DNA of 60,000 nt, from positions 12,732,340-12,792,339 of the forward strand of contig NC_087081.1 in NCBI RefSeq assembly GCF_026151205.1, read 5' to 3'. The notes below the pieces were generated by a model. The model had not been told where the DNA came from. It searched no databases and saw nothing but the letters and a program-made list of their open reading frames with translations. The position numbers and the translations under genes are program-made. The stretch is from Bolinopsis microptera. Taxonomy: Eukaryota > Ctenophora > Tentaculata > Lobata > Bolinopsidae. Shown here piece by piece: positions 45,301 through 52,518 of the stretch; positions within the stretch are counted from its first letter, which is position 1; every line of letters starts with the position of its first letter.

Positions 45301-48300
45301 TAGCTAAACCTTCTCAGTAAAGTGTAGACTTACCCAGCGCTGTATTATTATTTTATGCTATTGATAAGCATGTTTATTATTTATTAACGTGTGCATATTA
45401 TGTCATGTTATATTTTATAATTTTTATTACATATGAGCATTTTCTATCTTACAAGTAAACGATTACTGCTCCGCAGTCCACGTACACAATCAGTGTCGAG
45501 GTTTACTGCTTAGAATGTAACTGCAGCTCAAACAAACCAATCAGAGAGCTGTATTCTAGTCACGTGACTCAAACTGACCAATTAAAAGCTGCACTCTAGT
45601 CATAAAGCTGAGGTTTACAACTGAGAAAGTTAGAATGTAAATTGTAAATGTTGGTTTTCAAGTGTCGGTGGTGAATTCCCACATATGTAAGTGGTTCGCC
45701 CTGGCTTTTTGACAGCTACGTTAGTAACTAAAATTCTTGAGAGCCAAACACCCAGCTGTATTCTAGTCACGTGACAAAAACTAACCAATTAAAGAGCTGA
45801 ATTCTAGTCACGTGACTCAAACTAACCAATTAAATGAGCCGTTTACTGAGCGAGAATAAAGAGAAGCAGAGCAGTGAAAACACATGCTAATAAAAGATGA
45901 CGTGTGTTCTCTTGACTATAACACAGTTGTGAGGTTGCTCGAAAAATAGCGTTAACATTCCTTAAAAGACATGTGTTGATCCTAGGTTTCCTGCCTGGAA
46001 TGATTGCGGAGTAAATGAGTAACTACGTAATTGTGAGACTGAGAGTAGTGTCTTAACTAACAGTTAATTAGTATAACTGTTTATAACTGTATCAACTAGT
46101 TGCACCAAATAAACATGAAATCTGATTCAGGGTATGTTGGTTATTAACTTTCATCAGCTCAGCTACCTCAATGAAAACTTGTCATTTATAAAAGTTAAAC
46201 ATGCCTTGACGCATGTACCATAACCTGCACTCACGAATATGTCAGGTTATGTGACCAATACAGAACAACTTATTTGTGTTATGACTGACTGTAGATTTGT
46301 TATATTGGGTTGGCGCCAAATGTCAGACCTCAATGTATTATAATGTCTCCTGATCTGGCCGTCTAGTCTGATCCAGGGCTTTGTTTGTATGGTAATTTAA
46401 CCCCCGTACCCGCTTATGAGAATCCTAAATGTTGAATACATTCATAAGCTAGGTTGTTGTAATGATCTTGAAGTAGTAAAGTTTAGTCGAACGATTCAAC
46501 TGATGTGAAAATGCGGGGTAAGTTCAAAGCCTTTCGGACAGTGTAGTGCAGAAATGTACCTCTCCCAGATTATTGAATTATTAATTGAGCACTAAACAGC
46601 CTTGTGTACAAAGATAGTGATCAGTAATCATATCTAATCATAACTAATATACTAATCATAAGCTCATTAACTTTAAGCAATTATAAATTGTAAATTAGTA
46701 AACATGTTACGAGGGGCGGGAGGATGGTTGACATGTTCAGTGTTCACTAATGTCCTCAAAGGGTAAGGTGGACATTGACGGACATTGACGGACATTGACG
46801 GAAATAAGTATTCTTTTAGCGGATAATTTGAATCCTGCATTTTTCGGAACTAGCTCAAATTCTTTTATTGAAAGAGAGTGATCAGTAATCCTAAGCTCAA
46901 TTGATAAATTATTAAACAGTAAGAATAATAAGATACGTGTTGTACAAATAACGCTGCATAATATTCATATTAATAAGGTTAACTGAATATTAATAAATGT
47001 AAATATTTAATATAACATTACGATGGCATCTACTTAGCTCGTTATCATGGTATTCCAGGTGGGACGAGAAGCATACTGTAAAGGGGTAATATTATCACAA
47101 AGGTACTGAAACTTCACAAGCTAAATACATACCTTACTGGTTACTGAATAAAAATTGAGCGTTATCTCTATTGAACACACAAGTAGTTTTATATTAATTT
47201 ACTGGAATTTCAAACCTACGGTCCAAAGAAGACGTGAAATATTTGCTAATTCACTCCAATAGACTTCTCTTATTTTAATGAATTAAATCCTTGCAACACT
47301 TTTGACACCCTGTAGGAGTGTGGGACGTAGGTACTCAACAGATGAATTGAATCTTGGCAAGTAATGGTTATGTGAACCCTCCCTTTGAGTAATCCTAAAG
47401 TTTTAACATGAACGTCATTTGATGATGGTAACCAATTAAAATATTCCTAAAGGCTTCTTTAACGTCATGGTAAGAAAGTCCTGCCCAGGGCTCTAGTTGG
47501 TTACTTTGAGTCAGGTGACCTAAATACAGCTCTCTTATTGGTTGATTTGGTAGAAAAGTATTCCAAATATTCAATATAGTGTGGTGTGTGATGGCACGGG
47601 TATTAAGTGACTTGAACTGTAGTGTATACCATTGTGTTAAAAGTGAGCTTAGTTCGGGGCAACTCCATCACTGTACCCTTCATGGAATTTTAATTTGAAA
47701 TTTGAAATCCTTCAAGCTTTTGCTGGAATTTATGCGAGTTAGCTTCACTATACTTAATACTATACTTGTGTAGCTGCTTACTAAACCTTAGTTTAGCATA
47801 TTGATAGAACAGAATATTTAAACAACAAAAAATAAGTTAAAACAACATATTATAAAATACAAATGTAGCTGATTTCAGTAACTAATACTGGAGGCAGTCT
47901 GTGGCGAACTGCTATATACAGGCTAGACCTACAGCAATGATAATACGTTTAAAGTATTATACTCCCTTATTTCTCATCAAGGCTGTCTATAAATTGGTAG
48001 TCCGTAAACTAAAACAAATTCCTATTATAAGACGGACTAACTAGATCTGATATTTAGATATGTATATACTTATTTAGTTATTTATGTAATTACTGCCTTA
48101 ATCCAGTTAGCTGCATGATTGGACCTCTGACCCACACAGAGAATCAGATATTTATATAAGTAGTCTGTACAAGCAAATAGACGGCTCATTACAAAGCTAG
48201 TAATATGTTAGCTTATTAAATATCGTCATGGAAATCATAATTGGTAAAATTGTTGTAGTATATCAGCTGTAGTCAATACATAGACTGTACATCGACCGTA

Positions 48301-50018
48301 CAATAGACCGTACAATAGACCGTACGATAGATCGACCGTGACCGGTCATCGTTCAGGAGTGGTTAACAACTGGTTTTGAGCCGGCTCCGGCTCCGAGCCG
48401 GTTGTAAAACAACTGAATTTCAATGAACTAATTACATGAGCTGAGGCAACTAAACATGTGCTCAACAGCCAATGAGCTTCTTCTTCTTCCCACATAGTGG
48501 TATACACTGAGAAACGTAAGAGCAATTAAGAGACGTAACAAAATAAACAAGTTCTTGAATATTAGATGTGGCCTTCTCCCAAATATGATGGACAATGAGA
48601 TCCACACCTATTTCAAAGTTTCGTGTGGTTCTGTTTGATCACATGCACTGCACATGATATTATATATTGTTAATATCAGTGGTATTATATCGGAGATAAT
48701 AAATATTTGTGTAACTGTTCAGCATTTGACTCGTCACACATATAAACTTTAACATAAAGATATATTTTTAACATCCCGTACTATGAGTATTGACTATTGA
48801 GTAGCGTAGGGGAGAGGAGAGCAGTGGTAAGGACAGTGACCAACTCCCTCCCAATCAGGGAGGGGTACAGTGACCAACTTCCTCGCAATCAGAGAGGGGT
48901 ACAGTGACCAAATCCCTCACAATCAGAGAGGGGTACAGTGACCAACTCCCTCCCAATCAGGGATGGGTACAGTGACCAACTTCCTCGCAATCAGAGAGGG
49001 GTACAGTGACCAAATCCCTCACAATCAGAGAGGGGTACAGTGACCAACTTCCTCGCAATCAGAGAGGGGTACAGTGACCAACTCCCTCCCAATCAGGGAG
49101 GGGTACAGTGACCAACTTCCTCGCAATCAGAGAGGGGTACAGTGACCAAATCCCTCACAATCAGAGAGTGGTACAGTGACCAAATCCCTCACAATCAGAG
49201 AGGGGTACATTGACCAACTCCCTCACAATCAGAGAGGGGTACATTGACCCCTCGTCACAATCAGGGAGGGGTACATTGACTAACTCCCTCACAATCAGGG
49301 AGGGGTACATTGACTAACTCCCTCACAATCAGGGAGGGGTAAGTGACCAACTTCCTCATAATCAGAGAGGGGTACTGTGACCAAATCCCTCACAATCAGA
49401 GAGGGGTACAGTTACCAAATCCCTCACAATCAGAGAGGAGTAAATTGATCAACTCCCTCACAATCAGAGAGGGTTACATTGACCAAATTCGTCACAATCA
49501 GGGAGGGGTACATTGACCAAATTCGTCACAATCAGGGAGGGGTACATTGATTAACTCCCTCACAATCAGGGAGGGGTACATTGACTAACTCCCTCACAAT
49601 CAGGGAGGGGTACATTGACTAACTCCCTCACAATCAGGGAGGGGTACATTGACTAACTCCCTCACAATCAGGGAGGGGTACATTGACTAACTCCCTCACA
49701 ATCAGGGAGGGGTACAGTGACCAACTTCCTCGTAATCAGAGAGAGGTACAGTGACCAACTTCCTCGTAATCAGAGAGGGGTACAGTGACCAACTTCCTCG
49801 TAATCAGAGAGGGGTACAGTGACCAAATCCCTCTTAACCCCTCTTATCCTGCAGGTATGGTGATGGCGCTACTAAGATTTGAGCGACACAAGGAAGCAGT
49901 GATAGCAGCTAAGGAGAGTGTTAAACAGTGTCCTGGACAAGCTAGAACTTTCCTGCTTATAGCTCACGCTACCAGCAGATACCCAGAGGAGTCGAGCAAG
50001 TTGCGGGAACGTGCTAAG
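33290..50018 (+). CDS. ANAPC7: Anaphase-promoting complex subunit 7 (5' eight exons)
   Basis: Joining eight exons gives a continuous frame that follows vertebrate APC7 from its N-terminus: 33290-33374, 33744-33838, 34009-34088, 38397-38527, 38782-39222, 39364-39560, 39699-39876, 49855-50018. All junctions are GT-AG with compatible phases. Diagnostic stretches are RDHVQSLYEAGLY at the N-terminus, ALYALECIG ... ALGNLYKQTG, and ERSAVACYKEVLKTHPLALE, against the family's ER.SV..YKEVLR..PLAL. The TPR repeats continue to KLRERAK. About 457 of roughly 560 expected residues are present; the last TPRs and acidic tail should lie beyond 50 kb, in unreliable sequence. APC7 is a TPR scaffold of the nuclear APC/C ubiquitin ligase that helps bind co-activators. 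Introns 3 and 7 are 4.3 and 10 kb and hold antisense genes, tRNA genes and transposons. Confidence 0.85.
33744..33838 (+). CDS. ANAPC7: ANAPC7 exon 2
   Basis: Acceptor TTTTACAG|GT, donor GTG|GTATGT. It encodes SVLPQKQ ... SLFYLAAAFQQMKLYTQAV, the first helical hairpin (family: YHADSLF..KEY..AV). Confidence 0.85.
34009..34088 (+). CDS. ANAPC7: ANAPC7 exon 3
   Basis: Acceptor TGATCCAG|GAG, donor AG|GTTTGA (weak consensus). It encodes EKLQQALLLFDKEK ... TECDI; the split Arg codon is completed in exon 4 to give DIRWLMYQCY, matching the family's EV.YK.AECY. Confidence 0.8.
34143..34276. repeat. G-rich minisatellite, unit about GGGGGGTTCCAGGTA
   Basis: Seven to eight imperfect 14-21-bp units (GGTTCCAGGTAG with G runs), ending 10 bp before the first tRNA-Leu gene. 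On the plus strand the repeated G runs could form quadruplexes. A single unit-like GAGGTAGGGGGTTGG precedes each SINE head at 34.69, 40.53 and 41.14 kb, so the array may have grown from SINE 5' flank. Confidence 0.8.
34286..34397 (-). tRNA. tRNA-Leu(CAA) with intron, copy 1 (one acceptor mismatch)
   Basis: On the minus strand the gene reads GTCAAGATGGCCGAGTGGTC ... GGTTCAAATCCCACTTCTGAC. It has A and B boxes, a class II long variable arm and anticodon CAA, with an intron of about 28 nt after position 37. The intron contains TCTTG, which pairs with CAAGA at the anticodon as in eukaryotic pre-tRNA-Leu. Base 5 of the acceptor is A instead of G, giving an A-C mismatch that the other three copies lack. 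Confidence 0.85.
34691..34915 (+). mobile_element. tRNA-derived SINE copy (cluster 1)
   Basis: The head GGTGGTGTAGTGGTAGCTGG ... GGTTCGATTCCTGTCATG has pol III A and B boxes. The tail contains AGCAGCCCCCACAGTCG and CGGGTAACTTGATTGAGGAT. It ends just before the next tRNA-Leu gene. Confidence 0.75.
34923..35034 (-). tRNA. tRNA-Leu(CAA) with intron, copy 2
   Basis: A 112-nt gene like copy 1 but with the standard acceptor GTCAGGA. Anticodon stem CCAGA/TCTGG, anticodon CAA, and an intron holding the 14-bp palindrome CATTCGTACGAATG. It lies 637 bp from copy 1, as part of a tandem tRNA-plus-SINE unit. Confidence 0.92.
35336..35515 (+). mobile_element. tRNA-derived SINE, variant tail
   Basis: Head as at 34691 but with a different tail: ACCCTCAATCC ... 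CAACTGTGATTGAGGGTTAA, whose ends are complementary (CCCTCAAT/ATTGAGGG). The same tail type occurs at 41.6-41.7 kb. Confidence 0.65.
35521..36324. other. ANAPC7 intron 3, no feature seen
   Basis: Very AT-rich, with TTTTGTCTTTT-type low-complexity runs around 35.85-36.1 kb. Confidence 0.5.
36325..37178 (-). pseudogene. GPCR-like seven-membrane-segment gene with two frameshifts
   Basis: Three minus-strand frames overlap end to end and together give seven hydrophobic segments. 37178-36930 has TM1 (LAVYIIIQNSMIIYHYW) and TM2 (LIFILVAAADIGSACSAI); 36926-36540 has TM3 (FVTFTFLVLVLTIVK), TM4 and TM5 (IFLPSIVVLICMFLQMFYI); 36530-36325 has TM6 (YSYLTVAGIFNLGFTIFF) and TM7 (ILPLINAALFPTILIL). The frame changes near 36930 and near 36527 (after KRSLG, continuing KVQTRDK). 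The TM5-loop-TM6 shape suggests a rhodopsin-like receptor, but no DRY or NPxxY is kept. It has no ATG, and a stop lies just upstream unless an acceptor at about 37179 (ATTAG) joins an earlier exon. It lies antisense within ANAPC7 intron 3. Either a recent pseudogene or sequencing indels. Confidence 0.6.
37180..38396. other. ANAPC7 intron 3, no feature seen
   Basis: The frames at 37.19-37.5 kb and 38.08-38.3 kb show no recognisable family. A GTAGGTAGGTAG run lies at 37981-37991. Confidence 0.4.
38397..38527 (+). CDS. ANAPC7: ANAPC7 exon 4
   Basis: Acceptor CCTCCAG|A, donor CCG|GTAGAC. It encodes WLMYQCYHSLCDYENALYAL ... YYMALGNLYKQT, a complete TPR pair. Phase 1 at both ends. Confidence 0.9.
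38591..38633. mobile_element. 43-bp minimal hAT element with 8-bp target duplication
   Basis: CAGTGGCGTAACG (38591-38603) and CGTTACGCCACTG (38621-38633) are perfect 13-bp terminal inverted repeats around 17 bp. CTCTGAGT stands on both sides (38583-38590, 38634-38641). The sequence is the two ends of the relic at 183-444 joined together. Confidence 0.9.
38782..39222 (+). CDS. ANAPC7: ANAPC7 exon 5
   Basis: Acceptor CTCCCAG|GC, donor ATTG|GTAAGA. 147 codons from VERSAVACYKEVLKTHPLAL through the middle TPRs (FDWLVDWIEGCSYS, RAIARYQRLL) to RIAISYNSIG. This is the most APC7-specific exon. Confidence 0.93.
39364..39560 (+). CDS. ANAPC7: ANAPC7 exon 6
   Basis: Acceptor TTCACAG|GA, donor AAG|GTTCGT (weak). 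It encodes AYKKAVSTFEEAYSLEPNL ... YASLLAQLDSEQELEKFC ... SYIAHCYLALMK. Confidence 0.88.
39699..39876 (+). CDS. ANAPC7: ANAPC7 exon 7
   Basis: Acceptor GTTTCCAG|GAG, donor AAAG|GTCAGT. It encodes EDFTRATTLSERACHIAPRY ... LIARGCSEML ... CFEAHK, the family's YS.AL.L..KAI.L repeat. A 10-kb intron follows. Confidence 0.9.
39927..40124 (+). mobile_element. tRNA-derived SINE copy (cluster 2, head deleted)
   Basis: Only part of the head remains (GAGTGGTAGCTTCGATTCCTG), with the standard tail AAGCAGCCCCCAAAGTCGAC and CGGGTAACTTGATTGAGGAT. It begins 50 bp after ANAPC7 exon 7. Confidence 0.7.
40131..40242 (-). tRNA. tRNA-Leu(CAA) with intron, copy 3
   Basis: A 112-nt gene matching copy 2 across mature parts and intron: acceptor GTCAGGA/TTCTGAC, anticodon CAA, B box GGTTCAAATCC. 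First tRNA gene of the second cluster, in ANAPC7 intron 7. Confidence 0.92.
40533..40758 (+). mobile_element. tRNA-derived SINE copy (cluster 2)
   Basis: Head GGTTGGTGGCGTAGTGGTAG ... GGTTCGATTCCTGTAATG, tail as in the other copies. It occupies the 3' half of the 636-bp unit between two tRNA genes. Confidence 0.75.
40767..40878 (-). tRNA. tRNA-Leu(CAA) with intron, copy 4
   Basis: A 112-nt gene like copies 2 and 3, spaced 636 bp from copy 3. The spacer between them matches the spacer between copies 1 and 2. Confidence 0.92.
41139..41358 (+). mobile_element. tRNA-derived SINE copy (cluster 2, diverged)
   Basis: Head GGTTGGTGCTGGTGGTGTAG with a decayed B box (GTAGTTTCAATTCATGTC), then the tail AAGCAGCCCCCACAGTCGAA. 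It is followed by the altered tRNA-Leu-like gene. Confidence 0.65.
41371..41479 (-). pseudogene. tRNA-Leu-like gene with altered anticodon loop
   Basis: 109 nt with strong class II tRNA-Leu body: GCCAGGATGGCCGAGTGGTC at the 5' end, B box GGTTCAAATCC and a long variable arm. The anticodon stem CCAGA/TCTGG is kept, but the loop and intron differ and the anticodon position reads GGC rather than CAA. The acceptor is GCCAGGA/TCCTGGG, with one terminal mismatch. Probably a pseudogene. If transcribed and spliced differently it would be a chimera with leucine identity elements. Confidence 0.7.
41601..41720 (+). mobile_element. SINE tail fragment
   Basis: Has only the 3' part: GGGTTGCAGGTCCCCGTCAT, CCCTCAATCC ... 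CGACCGTGATTGAGGGTTAA, the variant tail also seen at 35.4 kb. Confidence 0.55.
42112..43501 (-). CDS. Rhodopsin-like GPCR, three readable exons, antisense in ANAPC7 intron 7
   Basis: Exons on the minus strand: 43501-43443 (end of TM1: NCAILHGLVFRDALKQ), 43165-43016 (RVLTTNFAITDILITLSLNL, TM2, then GPVLCSFTHYFYQ) and 42909-42112 (VLVINKLWVMVIVSAYRVW, TM3 onward). Both visible introns are phase 0 with GT-AG ends (CAG|GTAATT, CAG|GTTATT; acceptors CACGCAG, ATGTCAG). The DRY position reads AYR, TM6 is LRILVVSAHCLPMISMFADY and TM7 is LPLNCTSPLIYL, where NPxxY has become SPLIY. The C-tail is about 60 residues. The N-terminus and start of TM1 are missing, probably in a further upstream exon. Likely a peptide- or amine-type orphan receptor; ligand unknown. 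Exon 43443-43501 is less certain than the others. Confidence 0.8.
43502..43930. other. No feature seen; should hold the GPCR 5' end
   Basis: AT-rich. The missing first exon or promoter of the minus-strand receptor is expected here or beyond the hAT element, but I could not pick it out. Confidence 0.4.
43931..44394. mobile_element. 464-bp non-autonomous hAT element with poly(G) core
   Basis: Ends CAGGGGTGTAGGAA and TTCCTACACCCCTG are exact 14-bp inverted repeats. ATAAATTT is duplicated on both sides (43923-43930, 44395-44402), the 8-bp duplication of hAT elements. The interior has a 23-bp G run (44200-44222) and a C-rich run near 44356. No transposase; the minus-strand frame across it is incidental. 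Confidence 0.92.
44395..45528. other. ANAPC7 intron 7; one weak open frame, no called gene
   Basis: 45.06-45.29 kb has an open frame (RCLTILTAAAAISGGYFGIF) without an ATG; nothing else stands out. Confidence 0.35.
45529..45836 (+). promoter_or_regulatory. Short repeat array with CACGTG-N11-CCAAT composites
   Basis: Three CACGTG sites (45561-45566, 45768-45773, 45809-45814) are each followed after exactly 11 bp by CCAAT; a fourth unit has decayed (TAGTCATAAAGC, 45597). Each unit includes AGAGCTGTATTCTAGTCACG or a close variant. E-box/CCAAT pairs at fixed spacing are the known arrangement of joint USF and NF-Y sites. Whether this array is a working enhancer or only a repeat is unknown. Confidence 0.5.
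45837..48832. other. ANAPC7 intron 7; no gene, a few short tandem repeats
   Basis: GACATTGACG occurs three times in tandem at 46771-46800. CGACCGTACAATAGACCGTA-type words repeat at 48293-48340. A GGCTCCGAGCC-type hairpin lies at 48378-48400. 47509-47546 is an inverted, decayed copy of the AGAGCTGTATT...CACGTGACTC unit at 45.55 kb. Confidence 0.5.
48833..49835 (+). repeat. 34-bp minisatellite, about 29 units, ending at ANAPC7 exon 8
   Basis: Consensus TACAGTGACCAACTCCCTCA then CAATCAGGGAGGGG. Each unit has short complementary arms (CCCTC ... GAGGG). Unit types differ: A (ACTCCCTCCCAATCAGGGA), B (ACTTCCTCGCAATCAGAGA) and C (AATCCCTCACAATCAGAGA) alternate early as ABCABC; later an ATTGACTAAC type is amplified, then three B-like CGTAATC units. 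The array ends 20 bp before the exon 8 acceptor and appears to supply its pyrimidine-rich tract (CTCTTAACCCCTCTTATCCT). Confidence 0.95.
49855..50018 (+). CDS. ANAPC7: ANAPC7 exon 8
   Basis: Acceptor ATCCTGCAG|GT, donor AAG|GTGAGG. It encodes MVMALLRFERHKEAVIAAKE ... RTFLLIAHATSRYPEESSKL, matching the family's LIE.YL....REA......LG..AQT..LLA.......KAK. Two-base start phase joins exon 7; it ends on a codon boundary. Confidence 0.88.
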
Positions 50019-50026
50019 GTGAGGAT

Positions 50027-50052
50027 GCCCCCCCCTCCCCCCCCCCCCCCCC
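50027..50052. repeat. Poly(C) insertion flanked by 8-bp direct repeats at a splice donor
   Basis: A GCCC-rich, nearly pure C run lies between two copies of GTGAGGAT (50019-50026 and 50053-50060). The first copy contains the exon 8 donor GTGAGG, so a second potential donor lies 34 bases downstream. Confidence 0.8.
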
Positions 50053-52055
50053 GTGAGGATACTTCTGGACAATTTGCGTGTGAAAATATTAGTTTTAGTA
50101 ATGTAGGAGGAGCTGCTCAGTACATCACATTGTATATAATGCTCTAAAACTCAAATTTCGAGAGTATTTTAAATTTTCGTGGGGAAATAAAAATCACAAA
50201 AAAATCAAAAAAAAATTTAGTTATTTTTTTCTAAATTAAAATAAATTTAAATTAGCACATTTACTCAGGTTTTTCTATCGGGAAAGCTCTCACACGGGCC
50301 CCTTCCTCGGGGGGAAAAGTTTTTGTGAAACCCTTTCCGCCACCTTTTTACATACGGGTACCTTTTTTTACCCCTAATTTTTTTTTTTTTTATTGAATTA
50401 ATTTAGTTTGTTTATTTGGAACCCGATTAGATAGGGAAAGGGAGGTATAAAAGGGATATTTAGGGTTTTGGCGTAAACTTGGGTCCTTGAAAACCCATAA
50501 ATTTTGGGACTACACATTTTTTCGAATACTTTCCTTTTGGAAAGGGGGGTCCTTTTTTTTAGAAATAATTTTTTAAATTTTTTGGTAATTTAAGAAAAAA
50601 GGGAAGGAAGGGTAAAATAAAAATTTTTTGTGAAAATATGAAAATAAATTTGGGGAGTTTTATAAAAAAGGTTAGTTTTGAGAAAAATGTTTTAATATAG
50701 AGTGAGTAAAATTTAATTTTTAAAATATAAAAATGAGGGTTAACTTCGGGGATTTTAAATTTTGAAGAAACTAATTTATAAACATCACCTTTTTTAAAAG
50801 CCTAAAAAGTGAGTAAATAGCACTTTAAATTTGGCACAAAGTGAAAAAAAATCAGCATTTTAAATGAATTTACTAAGTGAGTAAAAAACACAATTTTAAA
50901 TTTAAAAGGGAAACTTTGAAATTGTTTTACTTTAAAAATACAACTTAAAGCGCACCAAAGAGGAAGTAAATTAGAATAAAAAACTATCTTTAAAAAAAAT
51001 CTAAAATTTTTGGGATTTTTAACCCTTGGAAAAAAAACCCGGGAAAAATTTTTGGGCGAAAATTTTAAATTTGGGGGGCTCAATAGAATCCAAAAAAATA
51101 CCGAAAAAAATCTAATCTCGTACCTGAAAAGGGACGGGTTTAACTTTTTAAAATTTACCTCTATTAAACCCTGGGAAGGAAAAAGGGCCGTTTTTTAAAG
51201 ATATTGTGATAAACTCTTACAAAAGACTTGATTTTAATTACTTTTTAAACACTTATATAACAGCAATAAAATTATTAAATTAAGTTCATGTCCAATGATG
51301 AGGTAAAGAAATCTAACAAGTTGTTATTTGTTGATTATTGAATCCTGGGAGCAATCAAGCGCGACAGTGAGGCATAAATGTTGGAGGATCCCATGTTTTT
51401 TAAATCTACTTAAAACGCCTAAAATATCAAATCTTTTTTTGGCCGCGTACGTTTTTTCTAAATTAAAAACATCTTTTGATATTATCCGGGGGCCCTTTAA
51501 CACCGCTAAAAATTTCGTTAGGGGAAAAAGGAACACATTATCCCCGATTCGTTTTTTGGAATCTTTTAAAAAAACGCAAAAAATTTTGAATTTATTTAAA
51601 AAAAAAACCAAAACATCTCAATCTTTTTAAAAACCGGAAACAATTTTTTTCCCAACGACCCACCCTGAAAAGGATTCCCATAATACTTTAAAGGGAAATC
51701 GTTCAGAAAAAAATTTAAAATTTTTCCCGTAAATCGGTCTTTAATTTTTACTACAAACCCATGGGGGGATTTTTTTTAAAACCCAAATATCAAAATCTGA
51801 GCCTAAAAAGGGGGGGAAAAAAATTTTTTTGGGCAAATTGGGAAATTTTGGGGTTCCGCCCAATTAAAGCATGGATGTTCTCATTTGATTTTCACCAAAA
51901 CGGGGATCTTATTACAAATCCCTTTATCATTTTTTTAAACGGGCAAAAATTATTACTCAAATAACTGTAAAATTAACATTTTAAAAAAAACTTCCCCAAA
52001 TTTCCTCAGGCTAAACCCGGGGAAACTCCCTTTCGAGCTTAAAGGGTTTTTACAG

Positions 52056-52091
52056 ATACTCGAACATGGTGAAAATCTAGAGAACGCTGAG
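52056..52091 (+). CDS. Possible short ANAPC7 exon fragment in a readable island
   Basis: TTTTTACAG|ATACTC at the left and GCTGAG|GTGATT at the right bound 12 codons (ILEHGENLENAE). These are in phase with exon 8 and TPR-like in character, but the sequence just upstream is unreliable, so the acceptor may be an artefact. Confidence 0.25.
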
Positions 52092-52476
52092 GTGATTTAA
52101 ATATAAGACTTATTTTAAATTTAGTTACATGATATTTAATTCGATGCAATTATTGCACTGAGAATAAAATAATTTTTTTTTTTAAAATTACAAAAATTTT
52201 TTTTAGCTTTTTAAAAAACCCTTATGACGCGCCTTTTTGATGAATACTTTAAATTCATACCCGGCACAAATCCGTAAACTAACGCCTGGTAAAAACAAAA
52301 GTTCATATTGGGGTTTTTCAAACCGGGAAACCCCACTGATTTTCCCCTTTTTACCCCCTCCTTTTTTGAAAATTACTCCCCCCTGGGGTATCTTTTGGAA
52401 AATTTTAAAAAGGGGTTTTAATTAATGACTGTGCAGTGTACCTATGTGGTAAAAGTTAAATAACTCATTGTTTCAG

Positions 52477-52518
52477 AACGAATTCGCTCCAGCTACGCCT
52501 CATACAAGTTGGATAAAT
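52477..52518 (+). CDS. Possible short exon in a readable island
   Basis: TTGTTTCAG|AACGAATTCG and ATAAAT|GTAAGT are good splice consensus sites around 42 bases. Readings are NEFAPATPHTSWIN or RIRSSYASYKLDK depending on phase; the second is the more TPR-like. Assignment to ANAPC7 is only positional. Confidence 0.25.

Noticed and set aside
48833-49835. Regular direct repeats resembling a CRISPR array
   Set aside because: Units are contiguous 34-bp variants without unique spacers, in an animal intron; it is a minisatellite.
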